64,000 nt of DNA from Plantactinospora sp. KBS50 (GCF_002285795.1 NZ_CP022961.1:744001-808000), one strand, 5' to 3'. Numbered from the stretch's first letter, positions 8,805 to 17,466 are shown. A program made the numbers and translations. Notes: a model not told the origin generated them from the sequence alone.

Positions 8805-8844
8805 CCGGACTGCTCTACCCGGGATCCCGGGTAGAGCAGTCCGG
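8805..8844. terminator. Perfect 40-bp palindrome between convergent genes
   Basis: The two 20-base halves (8805-8824 and 8825-8844) are exact reverse complements, with CCCGGGATCCCGGG at the centre. It lies between the end of the coupling ATPase gene and the end of the opposite-strand hydrolase gene. A bidirectional transcription stop is the simplest reading. There is no T run. Confidence 0.75.
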
Positions 8845-8858
8845 CCCGGATCCCGGCG

Positions 8859-10319
8859 TCAGCAGTCGAGGTGGTCGCCCGGGTCGACACCGAGAGCCGC
8901 CGCGAACCGCTGGTAGGAGTCGATCCGGCTGCGCACCTGGGCGGTGTTGCCGCCGTTGCACTCCAGGGCACCGTTGATGCTGCGGATGGTCTCCCCGAAG
9001 CCACCGGTGCCGGTGATCGCCGCATGCGGGGTCATCGTGCCGGCGCCGGTCTGCGTCATCCAGAACCACAGTGCGGTCTGCCAGGCCACCGCCGGCTCCC
9101 GCCGCACCCGGTCGGGGTCGTTCAGCAGGTCGATCCCGATCGCGTCGCCCGCGGCCTTGTAGTTGGTGTTCCAGCTCAACTGGATCGGGCCGCGCCCGTG
9201 GTACGCGGTCTGCCCGGCCGGACACCCGTACGGCTGCGCCGCGTCGCAGTAGTTTCCCCACAGCGACCGGTTGACCTCCTCGACGTAGACGAGTCCGCCG
9301 GACTCGTGGTCGACGTTCGCCAGGAAGGCCGCGAGTTCCCGCCGCCGGACCGCCGGGTCACCGGCGCCGGCGAACGCCGGGAACCGGCTCATCGCCTCGA
9401 CCAGCCCCTGATAGGTGTAGAAGCTGTTCCGGGACGGGAACATCCGCTCGAACTCCGCGACGGTCAACCCCACCCCGTCCTCCTCGTCGATCCGCTGCCT
9501 GGCGACGACCTGCGGGCTGGCGCCGGTCGGGTCGGCGCCGGTCGGACTCGCGCCGGACGGACTCGCGCCGGGCGCGCTCGCCGAGGCCTCCGGTGCGTCG
9601 GTCAGGTACTTGCGGAACAGCGCCCGGACCTGGAACGGGTAGCTGCCCGGGTCGACGGCCTTCATCCCGCCGGCCCGGGTGACGGCGTCCAGGCCGGCCC
9701 GGTACGCCAGCAGCGTCAGGCTGAGCCGGTCACCGACGATCGTTCCGTCGTCGAGCAGCTTCCCGATCTCGGTGGCCAGTGCACAGAGGTACCGCGCCTG
9801 GGCGTGGATCGAGTCGGAGACGTCCAATGCGGAGATCTGGCCGTTGCCGTCGTCGTCCTCGCCGAGCTTGGTGAAGGCGGCCTGCGGCACCTGGGAGATG
9901 CCCTCCCGGCCGTCCGGTCCGATCTTGCCCGCGTCGAAACCCGACTCGACCTCGATCTGCGCCGCCAGGATCGCCGGGCTGATCAGGTCGCACTCCGTGG
10001 CCGCATCCTTGATCGGTTCGACGGCGTCCGGCCGCGGCACCAGGTGTTCGGCGAAGGTGCCCTTGCCGTCGCCGGTCATCGCCGTGAGCACGTCCGCCGG
10101 GATCGCAGACGCCGACGGGTCGACCGGGCCGGCGTCGGAGGAAGAGGCGGCGCCGAGCACGAGCAGCACGGCGATGACCACCACCAGCGCGACGAGGGCG
10201 AGTGCCACCAGCGGGCCGAACCCGATGAGGCCGATCAGCGCCAGCACGAGGTGGGTCGCGTTCAGATTCAGCACCGACTTCTCCGCCTGCCGCGCGGCGA
10301 TCAGCTTTCCGATCTTCAT
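8859..10319 (-). CDS. Membrane-anchored SLT lysozyme-like plus GH19 wall hydrolase
   Basis: 486 residues from the ATG at 10319, preceded on the minus strand by GCGAGG. Hydrophobic residues at about 20-57 form one or two membrane segments. Residues about 90-210 resemble a soluble lytic transglycosylase-like domain (ILAAQIEVESGFD, EGISQVPQAAF). A linker of PTGA/PSGA repeats follows, then a glycoside hydrolase 19 domain with NVDHESGG, an acidic catalytic position, and the family signature YHGRGPIQLSW. Conjugation and type IV loci often carry such VirB1-like wall-opening enzymes. The double-domain arrangement and its place at the end of the secretion-like operon point to local peptidoglycan remodelling. 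It is transcribed toward that operon. Confidence 0.8.
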   Translation of the reverse strand: MKIGKLIAARQAEKSVLNLNATHLVLALIGLIGFGPLVALALVALVVVIAVLLVLGAASSSDAGPVDPSASAIPADVLTAMTGDGKGTFAEHLVPRPDAVEPIKDAATECDLISPAILAAQIEVESGFDAGKIGPDGREGISQVPQAAFTKLGEDDDGNGQISALDVSDSIHAQARYLCALATEIGKLLDDGTIVGDRLSLTLLAYRAGLDAVTRAGGMKAVDPGSYPFQVRALFRKYLTDAPEASASAPGASPSGASPTGADPTGASPQVVARQRIDEEDGVGLTVAEFERMFPSRNSFYTYQGLVEAMSRFPAFAGAGDPAVRRRELAAFLANVDHESGGLVYVEEVNRSLWGNYCDAAQPYGCPAGQTAYHGRGPIQLSWNTNYKAAGDAIGIDLLNDPDRVRREPAVAWQTALWFWMTQTGAGTMTPHAAITGTGGFGETIRSINGALECNGGNTAQVRSRIDSYQRFAAALGVDPGDHLDC

Positions 10320-10672
10320 CCGTACCTCGCTCGCCGGGCCGTTCGTGGTGGCGCCCGGCGCGGTCGCGCCGGCTGCGCCATACGGACGGATCGGCGGCCG
10401 TTCCGGTTCAGTCCCCGGCGCCGAGGCCGGCTCAATCGGTGAACCGACGCGCCCGGCCCGTCGTCTTAGAGGGACCGGCAATGGGGCGGTGGAGGCGAGG
10501 CGGGTTCTGACCGAGGCGGCAGGGCGGAGGAGGAGGCCATGCCGGTGTTGCACGGCCGACGACGACAACGCCGCCGGGCGAAGCGCCAGGGCGCGCCGCA
10601 GCCCCGCCAGTCCTGTTGCCGGTCCCTCTCAGGGACTCCGGGTCTGCCAGTTCTGTACGGAGGAGGAACACG

Positions 10673-11236
10673 GTGAGCCTGCGAGCGACGTCGGAACGGC
10701 GCAGCCCGACCGGGACCGGCGGCGCGGCGGCCGACAGCCCGACCGACACCACCGGCGTACGCCGGGCGGCCCGGCACCGGCGCAGGACGACCACGACGAC
10801 CCTGTCGGACGCCGGCTTCTGCTGGGTCGCCGCGCACGGCGGGGCCGGCACCACCACCCTCGCCACGGTGCTGGGCGGGCTCGACGCCGGTTGCCGGTGG
10901 CCGGAACCGGCCGACGGCGAGCCGGCCCGGGTGCTGCTGGTGGCCCGGACGCACGCCGCCGGAATGCGGGCGGCGTCCCGGGCACTGAACGCGATGCGGG
11001 AGGGCCGGCATCCGCCCGGCATGCGGCTGGTGGCGCTGGTGCTTGTCGCGGACGCACCGGGACGGCTGCCGATCGCCCTGCACAGCCGGGTACGGGTACT
11101 GCGCTCCGTCGCGCCGGTCTGCCGGATCCCGTGGATTGCGGAATGGCGCTCCGGCAGGACCGCGAGGGCAATTCCCCGCCAACTCGTGCGGCTCGGCCAA
11201 CTGGTCGGCGCGCACCCGGACGGGACCCTTGGATAA
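10673..11236 (+). CDS. P-loop-like small protein of the secretion locus (resembles DUF6668)
   Basis: 187 residues from the GTG at 10673, chosen because AGGAGGA lies five bases upstream. After a basic, Thr-rich N-terminus comes WVAAHGGAGTTTLATVLGG (about residues 50-68), a deviant Walker A of the ParA/MinD kind (GGAGTTT) that lacks the signature lysine. A strand (RVLLVARTH) and a VALVLVADAPG segment follow, as in a short Rossmann-like P-loop domain. Small proteins of this type accompany SCO6880-type loci in actinomycetes and have been grouped as DUF6668, though I cannot confirm the number here. A role in positioning or regulating the secretion machine is only a guess. Confidence 0.6.
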   Translation: MSLRATSERRSPTGTGGAAADSPTDTTGVRRAARHRRRTTTTTLSDAGFCWVAAHGGAGTTTLATVLGGLDAGCRWPEPADGEPARVLLVARTHAAGMRAASRALNAMREGRHPPGMRLVALVLVADAPGRLPIALHSRVRVLRSVAPVCRIPWIAEWRSGRTARAIPRQLVRLGQLVGAHPDGTLG

Positions 11237-11319
11237 TTCGCTGCCCTGGGCGTGAACCTCGACCACGGGTCGGCCGTTCTGATGGCGTCGACAATCGCCG
11301 CGCCGGAAAGGAATGAGCC

Positions 11320-12336
11320 GTGACGGATTACCCGTACGACCAGAGTGGAATGCGTCGGCGCTCGGAACCGTCCGACCTGGAAGGTCCACAGCCGCTGGGC
11401 AGGCCGGGATTCCCGAACAGGTCCACCACCATGCCCCTGGTGCCACTGAACACCAGCCAACCGCTGCAACCGATCCACGAGCATTTTGCGTCGCCGTCGC
11501 CGACCGGTTCGAACGATTCCACCGATTCGGTGTCGCTGTCCGATGTGCCGGGTGCGGACGTGGTGGCCGACACGTCGAACGGAATGGTACTGGCCCGGTT
11601 CGGAAAAAATGCGTTCTACTGGCTGGAATCGGCCGGTGCGGTGACCAGCCTCATCGGCGCCGGGCTGAAGGGCGCCGCGCCGGGCTACGCCGAGGCCGCC
11701 TCGTACGTGCAGGGCGCCGGCGGGCTGATGACCGCCGTGGGCTCCCTCTACACGACCTACGAAGAGGCGCGCAAGGCGATGCAGAAGGGGCAGGTCGACC
11801 CGGAGCGTGGCCTGCCTGCGGAGAACGTCTCCCGGTTCACGAGCACGACAAGCAAACCCTCCGTGCAACTGGTGGGAAACCTGGTCAACTTCGCCGGCGG
11901 CGTGATCACCGCGGCCTCGGCGCTGGCCGCCGGGCGAACGGACATCGCCTTCGCCGGCAGCCTCATCAGCGGCGCGGCCGCGGCGGTCAAGAGTGTCAAC
12001 ACCGGGCGTGACGACCCGGGGAAGACCGGGAAGCACTTCCTGATCGAACACCGGGCCGAGATCACCGATCTGAACAACTGGAACCGGACTCCGTCGTCGG
12101 TCCGAACCGCGTTGACCAAGTTCTACGAGAAGGTGGACAAGAAGGCGACGGCGAAGCAGGCCGCCGCGCAGCGGCCGCAGCAGGACCAGAGCCGTCCCGC
12201 CGCCGCGGGCCGGTCCAGTTCCGTGAGCTACCAGGGGGGATACGGCTACCAGCAGAATCCCGCCGCGACCTGGGTGGCCGGCAGCAGCCAGGGCAGCACC
12301 GGCCAGGGCAGCAGCCAGCAGCAGCGCCGCCGCTGA
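11320..12336 (+). CDS. Uncharacterised protein of the secretion-like locus
   Basis: 338 residues, GTG start at 11320 with AAAGGAATG upstream. I do not recognise a family. The first 90 residues are polar and Ser/Thr/Pro-rich. Residues about 100-150 and 180-230 contain moderately hydrophobic Ala/Gly-rich helices (SAGAVTSLIGAGLKG, VTSLIGAG) separated by a charged stretch. The tail is rich in Gln, Ser and Gly. Base composition in the first third is less GC-rich than the neighbours. Placed between the P-loop-like gene and the DUF4913 gene, it could be a substrate or surface component of the machine, but nothing in the sequence shows that directly. Confidence 0.5.
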   Translation: MTDYPYDQSGMRRRSEPSDLEGPQPLGRPGFPNRSTTMPLVPLNTSQPLQPIHEHFASPSPTGSNDSTDSVSLSDVPGADVVADTSNGMVLARFGKNAFYWLESAGAVTSLIGAGLKGAAPGYAEAASYVQGAGGLMTAVGSLYTTYEEARKAMQKGQVDPERGLPAENVSRFTSTTSKPSVQLVGNLVNFAGGVITAASALAAGRTDIAFAGSLISGAAAAVKSVNTGRDDPGKTGKHFLIEHRAEITDLNNWNRTPSSVRTALTKFYEKVDKKATAKQAAAQRPQQDQSRPAAAGRSSSVSYQGGYGYQQNPAATWVAGSSQGSTGQGSSQQQRRR

Positions 12337-12376
12337 GCGCGCTGGGCCCGGCCGGAGGGTCGGGCCCAGCGGCCGC

Positions 12377-12865
12377 TCAGCCCGGATACTCCTCGGCCGC
12401 CGGAGCCTCCTTGTCGCGGTGCATCCCCGGCTTGCAACCGGCGAACGGGCCGGCCGGGTCGCGCAGCGAACCCATCACCGGGCCGAGGTAGTCCCGGTGC
12501 CAGTTCGCCGGCCCGGTCATCGGGGAACCCGGGCCGGTCAGCTCGGTCCAGGCCATCCACAGCCCGTAGAGCTGGGCGACCGCCTCCGGGTGCTCCCACC
12601 ACTGTGGGCACCACGGCGACGTCGAACCGGTCTCCCGGCCGTAGACGGGCAGCAGCAGGTGACGTACCCAGGTGCTGAGCCGGGCCACCTCATCGTCCTG
12701 CTCGTCGTCGTCGAGGTACAGGATGAATCTGGTCCCGGGCGGCGCCTCCGGATCCGGCGTCTGCGGATCCTGCGTGTCCGGGCCGGGAACGTGCGGCGCC
12801 GCCGGTACCGCCGGCTCGTCGGTCGGCCGGTCGGCCGGGCCGGCGTGCTCCACCGCGTGGGTCAT
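12377..12865 (-). CDS. DUF4913-type protein
   Basis: 162 residues from the ATG at 12865 (GGAG directly upstream on the minus strand, AGGAG a little further). A Pro/Asp-rich N-terminal 45 residues is followed by a compact domain with WCPQWWEHPEAV, LYGLWMAW, NWHRDY and DPAGPFAGC. These are the hallmarks of DUF4913, a family of unknown function frequent on actinobacterial conjugative elements and plasmids. Its presence supports the reading that 429-12865 derives from a mobile type IV system. It is convergent with the previous gene. Confidence 0.7.
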   Translation of the reverse strand: MTHAVEHAGPADRPTDEPAVPAAPHVPGPDTQDPQTPDPEAPPGTRFILYLDDDEQDDEVARLSTWVRHLLLPVYGRETGSTSPWCPQWWEHPEAVAQLYGLWMAWTELTGPGSPMTGPANWHRDYLGPVMGSLRDPAGPFAGCKPGMHRDKEAPAAEEYPG

Positions 12866-13006
12866 CTCCGACCAACTCCTCTCGTCCCGTTGATCGATGC
12901 GCACAGGACGAGCCACGACCCCCGGCGGTTCACCGCCTCGGGCCGGCCGCGCCGAAATTCACCGGACCGCGGTGAACTCCGCGGCCGGGGGTTGCGTAAG
13001 GAGGCC

Positions 13007-13585
13007 ATGGACCCGGCTGTGGAGAACCCGGCGAGCGCCGGAAACGACCCTTCCGAGCTCGACGACGCGCTGCGGCAGTTGCAGGAGCGGCACGCCCCGG
13101 CACTGCTGCACTACCTGCTCCGGCTGACCAACGGCGACCAGCACCGGGCCGAGGACATCGTCCAGGAGACCCTGATCCGGGCGTGGAGCCACCCGGAGGC
13201 CCGCGCGGACAGCGGCCAGTGGAGCCGCGCCTGGCTCTTCACGGTCGCCCGGCGCATCGCGATCGACCAGCTTCGGGCCATCGGCTCCCGGCCGCCCGAG
13301 CTTCCGGACGAGCGGATCGACGCGTACGGCGAGCGGGACGAGACCATCGACCGGCTCCTGGACGCGCGGGAGGTACGGGCGGCGCTGCGGGCGATGCCGG
13401 AGCGGCTGCGAACCGTCCTGGTGGCCGTCTACTTCCAGGAGTATTCGACCGCCGAGGCCGCCGAACTGCTGGACGTACCGCCGGGCACCGTCAAGTCGCG
13501 GACCTACTACGCGCTGAAGGCCCTGCGGGAGGCGCTGGTGGAGCGGGGTTTCATCGCCGGCCGGGCGGCGCCGGTACGCCGCTGA
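13007..13585 (+). CDS. ECF-type RNA polymerase sigma factor
   Basis: 192 residues, ATG at 13007 with AAGGAGG immediately upstream. Region 2 is at about 27-95 (AEDIVQETLIRAW is the core-binding signature, RAWLFTVARRIAIDQLR the -10-binding part). Region 4 is at about 125-180 (YFQEYSTAEAAELLDVPPGT is its helix-turn-helix). The spacing is that of SigK/SigL-type extracytoplasmic function sigma factors. The next gene encodes a zinc-finger anti-sigma factor in the same direction, so the pair forms a signal switch that senses something at the membrane. A LysM plus subtilisin-fold protein follows, which makes that gene a plausible target or sensor partner. Confidence 0.9.
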   Translation: MDPAVENPASAGNDPSELDDALRQLQERHAPALLHYLLRLTNGDQHRAEDIVQETLIRAWSHPEARADSGQWSRAWLFTVARRIAIDQLRAIGSRPPELPDERIDAYGERDETIDRLLDAREVRAALRAMPERLRTVLVAVYFQEYSTAEAAELLDVPPGTVKSRTYYALKALREALVERGFIAGRAAPVRR

Positions 13586-13762
13586 GACCGGTCCGCGGCC
13601 GGCGCCGGCCCGGCGCCGATTCCATCCGCCGGCAATCCGGCCGTAATCTTCCGGCCCACCGCGCGAACCAGGCGGCCTCCGGGTCCGTTCCAACGACCAC
13701 ACCCCGGGGTACGCCGGGCGGGCGGGATCCCGGCACGCCGGGACGGGTGAGGAGGCGACGTC

Positions 13763-14602
13763 GTGGAGGGCTCCGGCACGGCCGAACACGGGCTCGACCT
13801 GGGGCTGTACGTCCTCGGCGCGCTCACCGGAGAAGAACGCGAGCGGGTGGAGCGGCACCTCGCCGGCTGTGCGCGCTGCCAGGACGAGGCCGACGTGCTG
13901 GCCGAGGTCGTCGCGGCGTTCACCGTGCTGACGGAGGAGGACCGCCGGCAGATCGTCCAGGAGTTCGGCGTCCACCGCCGTCCGGGCGGGCGAACGAGGC
14001 ACGTCCGGGCCGGCGGACTCCCCGGCGGACTCGCCGGCCGGCCGGCGCCGGCCGGTCAGCACCGGGCCAGGCCCGGTCCGGGGGTCGCGCCCGGCGCCGG
14101 AACCGGCACGGGCGCCGCTGCGAATCGGCTTGTCCGTCGTCCCGGCGCCGGCCGCTCGCACCGGCGTACCCGCGGTCTGGTCGGCCTCGCCGCCCTCGCC
14201 GTGGCGGGGCTCGTCCTCGCGGGGGTGCTGCTCGTACCCGGCCTGGGTGGTCCGGGCGATCGGCCCGGCGGAATCGCGCCGGCCGCGGCCGGAGTGGACG
14301 CCGCGACCGGCGCGTCGGTCTCGGTGCGGATCAGCGAACGCCCGGACGGCACCGCGGACGTGCGGGCCACGGTGACCGGCCTGCGCGCCGGCACCCCGTA
14401 CCGGCTCTACGCCGTGGCCGCGGATGGCGGGACCCGGCTGGTCACCGCCTGGACCAGCGCCGGCTCGCCGGACGACGTCTCCGGCGAGCTGCCGGCGGCG
14501 TCGCCGGAACTCTCCTTCTTCACGATCACGCTGGCGGACGACACCCCGATCGTCTCGGCGTATCTGCTGCGGTCCGGCGCCGGCGGCACACCGGGCGGCT
14601 GA
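13763..14602 (+). CDS. Membrane anti-sigma factor with ZAS zinc-binding domain
   Basis: 279 residues, GTG at 13763 with GAGGAGG upstream. The N-terminal domain has the ZAS pattern H32-x3-C36-x2-C39 (RHLAGCARC) with H9 ahead of it, which holds an ECF sigma factor inactive. A long Gly/Ala/Arg linker leads to one membrane helix at about 160-180. The extracytoplasmic C-terminal domain (about 185-279) resembles the RskA sensor domain, with VSVRISE, ADVRATVTGL and SFFTITLADD strands. Such proteins release their sigma factor after stepwise proteolysis. Position directly downstream of the sigma gene makes the pairing secure. Confidence 0.85.
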   Translation: MEGSGTAEHGLDLGLYVLGALTGEERERVERHLAGCARCQDEADVLAEVVAAFTVLTEEDRRQIVQEFGVHRRPGGRTRHVRAGGLPGGLAGRPAPAGQHRARPGPGVAPGAGTGTGAAANRLVRRPGAGRSHRRTRGLVGLAALAVAGLVLAGVLLVPGLGGPGDRPGGIAPAAAGVDAATGASVSVRISERPDGTADVRATVTGLRAGTPYRLYAVAADGGTRLVTAWTSAGSPDDVSGELPAASPELSFFTITLADDTPIVSAYLLRSGAGGTPGG

Positions 14603-14684
14603 CCCCGACCGGTGCCACCGGACGTGAACCGCGAGCGTCACCGAACCGTCCTGTGGCCGGCGCCGGAGCGAGGAGAGGACACCG

Positions 14685-16199
14685 ATGTCTTGGACCAACC
14701 GCGTGGCTCTCGCCCTGGCGGTACTGTTGATCGTGGCGGTACCGGCCGCGCCGGCCGCAGCCGGCGGATACGTCAAGTACTACCGCGTCGCCGCCGCCCA
14801 CGACGACACGCCGGAGACGCTTACCGAGATATCCCTGCGGCTGCTCGGCAGCGGCGAACGGGCCGGCGAGATCTACGACCTGAACGCCGGTCGCCCGCAG
14901 CCGGACGGGGCGAGCCTCAACGACCCGGCGACACTGCACACCGGCTGGCTGCTGGTGCTGCCGTGGGACGCCGCCGGGCCGGGCGTCCGGTACGGCACCC
15001 TGCCGGAAACCTCGGCCAGACCGAAGCCGAGCGCCTCCCCGCCCCGCGACGCCACCCCGACGGCCAGCGCCGGCCCCAACCCCAGCCCCAGCACGTCGGC
15101 CCGGTGCCCCGCCGGGGAGCCCGTGCGGCCGGGGCCGGACTGGGCGCGCGACCGGCTCGCCGCGCAGCGCGCCTGGCCGAGCAGCCGCGGCGGGGACCAA
15201 CTCGTCGCGATCGTCGACTCCGGGGTGGACGCCGCCGTACCGCAGCTGCGCGGCCACGTCCGGCCCGGAACGGATCTGGTGGCCGGGCCGGGCCGGAGGG
15301 ACGCCGACTGTCTGGGCACCGGTACGGCGATGGCCGCCATCGTGGCCGCCCAGCCGGCGGAGGACGGCGCGCTGGCCGGCGTCGCCCCCGCCGCCACGGT
15401 GCTGCCGATCCGGGTGCTGGAAGCCGAACCCACCGTCCCGGCCGCCCGGCAGGCGGCGGCCATCGAGGCGGCCGTCGCGGCCCGCGCCACGGTCATCGCG
15501 CTCGGCCGGTACGTCGACACCACCGACGGCGCGGTCGCCGGTGCCGTCGCCGCCGCCCTGGACCACAACGTGGTGGTGGTCGTGCCGGCGCCCGCGACGT
15601 CCGACGCGCCCACCGCCGCCCTCGGGTCGGCGGCAGCCGGTGCGTTCCCGGCGCCCTCGGCGGCCGGCACCGGTGCCACCGGCTCGGCCGAACCGGCGGC
15701 CCTGCCGGCCGAGGCGCTGCTGCGGGTGGCCGGGGTGGGCGCCGACGGTCGGCAACTCGCCGGGTACCGGGCGGGCAGCGTCGACGTACTCGCCCCCGGA
15801 GCTGAGGTGAACAGCCTCGGCACCGGCGGCACCGGCCCGGTCACCGGCACCGGCACGCATCTCGCGGTCGCCTTCGTCGCGGGCGAGGCGGCGCTGATCC
15901 GGGCCGCCGATCCCAAGCTGAGCGCCGCCGAGGTGGGCCATCGGGTACGGGCCACCGCGGATCCGGTCGGCCCGGTTCAGGTGCCGGACCCACAATCGGG
16001 CTGGGGCATCATCAACCCGAGCGGGTCGGTCCTGCCGCCGTCGGCCGCGCCGAGCGCGAGCCCCACGCCCGGGCAGGCCGCCGACAGCGTGCCACCGGCC
16101 GCGGTGACCGAACCGGTACCGGCCGGCTCCGGCCGCGGGGGCGACTGCTGGCCCTGCTCCTGCTCCTTCCCGTGGCCGGTGCCGGCGCGTACCTGGTGA
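14685..16199 (+). CDS. LysM plus mycosin-like S8 pseudoprotease 1 (C-terminus displaced by frameshift)
   Basis: 504 residues as read, from the ATG at 14685 (GGAGAGG upstream). A signal peptide (to about A26) is followed by a LysM-like domain (about 29-94, KYYRV to WLLVLP), a Pro/Ser linker and a subtilisin fold related to mycosins. Catalytic Asp is present (IVDSGVD, D178). The His position is Thr (DCLGTGT, T212) and the Ser position is His (GTHLAVAF, H392), so proteolysis is not expected. C141 and C209 match the first mycosin disulfide. The last residues after GSGRGG are out of frame; the proper membrane anchor continues in the frame one base back from 16139. Closest relatives here are the proteins at 29867 and 33039. 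Confidence 0.8.
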   Translation: MSWTNRVALALAVLLIVAVPAAPAAAGGYVKYYRVAAAHDDTPETLTEISLRLLGSGERAGEIYDLNAGRPQPDGASLNDPATLHTGWLLVLPWDAAGPGVRYGTLPETSARPKPSASPPRDATPTASAGPNPSPSTSARCPAGEPVRPGPDWARDRLAAQRAWPSSRGGDQLVAIVDSGVDAAVPQLRGHVRPGTDLVAGPGRRDADCLGTGTAMAAIVAAQPAEDGALAGVAPAATVLPIRVLEAEPTVPAARQAAAIEAAVAARATVIALGRYVDTTDGAVAGAVAAALDHNVVVVVPAPATSDAPTAALGSAAAGAFPAPSAAGTGATGSAEPAALPAEALLRVAGVGADGRQLAGYRAGSVDVLAPGAEVNSLGTGGTGPVTGTGTHLAVAFVAGEAALIRAADPKLSAAEVGHRVRATADPVGPVQVPDPQSGWGIINPSGSVLPPSAAPSASPTPGQAADSVPPAAVTEPVPAGSGRGGDCWPCSCSFPWPVPARTW

Positions 16200-16738
16200 T
16201 TCGGCATCTGCGGCGGTCGCGGCGCCGGGAGATCGAACCGGAGGACGACTGGTCGGATTACGGCTCGCCCGAGTACGCCTCGTCGGATTACGTCTCGCCG
16301 GACGGTCCTGCCGAGCGCTCGGGGACACCCCTGGAACCGCCGCCACCGGCCCGTACGGCGCTGTCGACGGCCCTGCCTCCCCTGTCACCGCCTCCGCCGC
16401 CTCCGCCTCCGCCGCCTCCGCCTCCGCCGCCTCCGCCTCCGCCGCCTCCGCCGCCTCCGCCGGCTGCGCCGGCTGCGCCGGCTGCGCCGCCGGGTCGGCG
16501 GCCGGGCTCGCCGACGCTCGGGCCGCCGGCGTCGAGCATCCCGCCGCCACCACCCGCGCCGCCGACCGTCCCGCCGCCACTGCGGTCGCTGGCGATGCCC
16601 GTCCCGTCGGCGTCGGCGCTGCGGGCGGCCACCGCCCTGGCCGGCACCGAGACCCACTGGACCGACGGCTACCGGCGACCGGGCAGCGAGGCGGACGACC
16701 CGGACGAGGACGCCGGACCTCCGGACCACAACCGGTGA
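16139..16738 (+). pseudogene. Displaced C-terminal anchor and polyproline tail of pseudoprotease 1
   Basis: From 16139 this frame reads GRLLALLLLLPVAGAGAYLV, a typical membrane helix, then a basic RHLRRSRRR stop-transfer and a long cytoplasmic tail. It lies one base back from the frame of the upstream gene, and the switch falls in a run of five Gs at 16137-16141. One extra G would rejoin the two. The tail has 25 consecutive prolines (16388-16462) and ends at 16738. The two sister proteins have the same kind of anchor in frame, so this is the lost end of pseudoprotease 1 and not a separate gene. It could be slippage, mutation or a base-calling error. Confidence 0.7.
16388..16462 (+). repeat. 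CCG/CCT low-complexity tract encoding 25 prolines
   Basis: An unbroken series of proline codons built from short CCTCCG and CCGCCT units, so it is both a protein low-complexity region and a DNA microsatellite. Alanine-rich GCTGCGCCG repeats follow. Such tracts are prone to length change and to assembly error. Confidence 0.9.
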
Positions 16739-17049
16739 ACCCGACCGGACCACCCGCCGGAGGCGGCGCCGACCCGCTCAGGCGTGATCCCGAGGGCTGG
16801 AGAATGGCTTCCCCGCTTGGCGCCGTTTCTGACGTGTTCCGTCCCCGAGCCCGTACATGCCGGCACGCCTTCCCCTGGCCTTCCTCTTTCCCTGGTCGAT
16901 CTGCCGGTGGATAGATGGCGCCGAAGCCCGACCGGACACCGGCCAGGGCTGGTCGGCCTTTGGCCTGGACCTCGCGGCCTTCGCGCGGAGCCTTCACCAC
17001 GTCGAAGTCATGGGTGCGACCCGCCCCATGTGCTGTTCTTGCTGGTGGT
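16739..17049. other. Intergenic stretch without a recognised gene
   Basis: About 310 bases between the pseudoprotease tail and the 3' end of the interrupted zincin gene. No convincing start with ribosome site, no RNA gene and no clear terminator hairpin was found. The codon pattern is less biased than in the neighbours, which fits the edge of an accessory region. Confidence 0.5.
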
Positions 17050-17466
17050 TCAGATCAGGCAGAAATACTCATCGTGGTCGTCGTCGTACCACATCCGAAA
17101 GGCGCCGGTGGTGGATGCCACATCGAGCAGACGAGGGATTACCGCGTCGAAGTCGATGCCGTGATCCGCGAAGCGCTTGCGTAGAAATGGCTGCACCGCA
17201 CCGATTGAGGTACCCAGACCCATCAACGCCAGCCCTCGGACCAGGTCGACGTCCCTGCCGAGAAGCGTCCAGTATCCAGTGGGGCGCATCGCATCCAGGA
17301 CGGTCGCCAGCCGGTCGGTCGGGACAGAAGCCGTGGCCAAGGGAAGGTACGTACTGTCCAGGTGCCGGCGGACCTCCCGGTCGACATCCCCCGTCCACGT
17401 GGAGAAGTCGGAGTTTCGAAAGTAGTCGTCACCACTGGCGAACAGACGGCGTGCGACGTTCACAGT
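17050..17466 (-). pseudogene. 3' part of the predicted zincin gene split by an insertion sequence
   Basis: An open 137-residue stretch that could start at a GTG at 17463 but is better read as the C-terminal part of the gene at 19729-20997. The codon just upstream on the minus strand is ACT (17464-17466), one copy of the AGT target duplication. If the insertion and one duplication copy are removed, the upstream part joins in frame as ...RTMIDARTT + VNVARRLF.... The segment ends in an Asp-rich WYDDDHDEY stretch. No family is recognised in this part. Confidence 0.8.

Noticed and set aside
429-12865. Prophage
   Set aside because: No capsid, tail, terminase or integrase genes; the SLT+GH19 hydrolase is membrane-anchored and belongs with the type IV-like genes.
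14526-17000. 824-codon minus-strand frame opposite pseudoprotease 1
   Set aside because: Low-complexity Arg/Gly/Pro shadow of a GC-rich gene; the plus strand shows signal peptide, LysM and subtilisin motifs.
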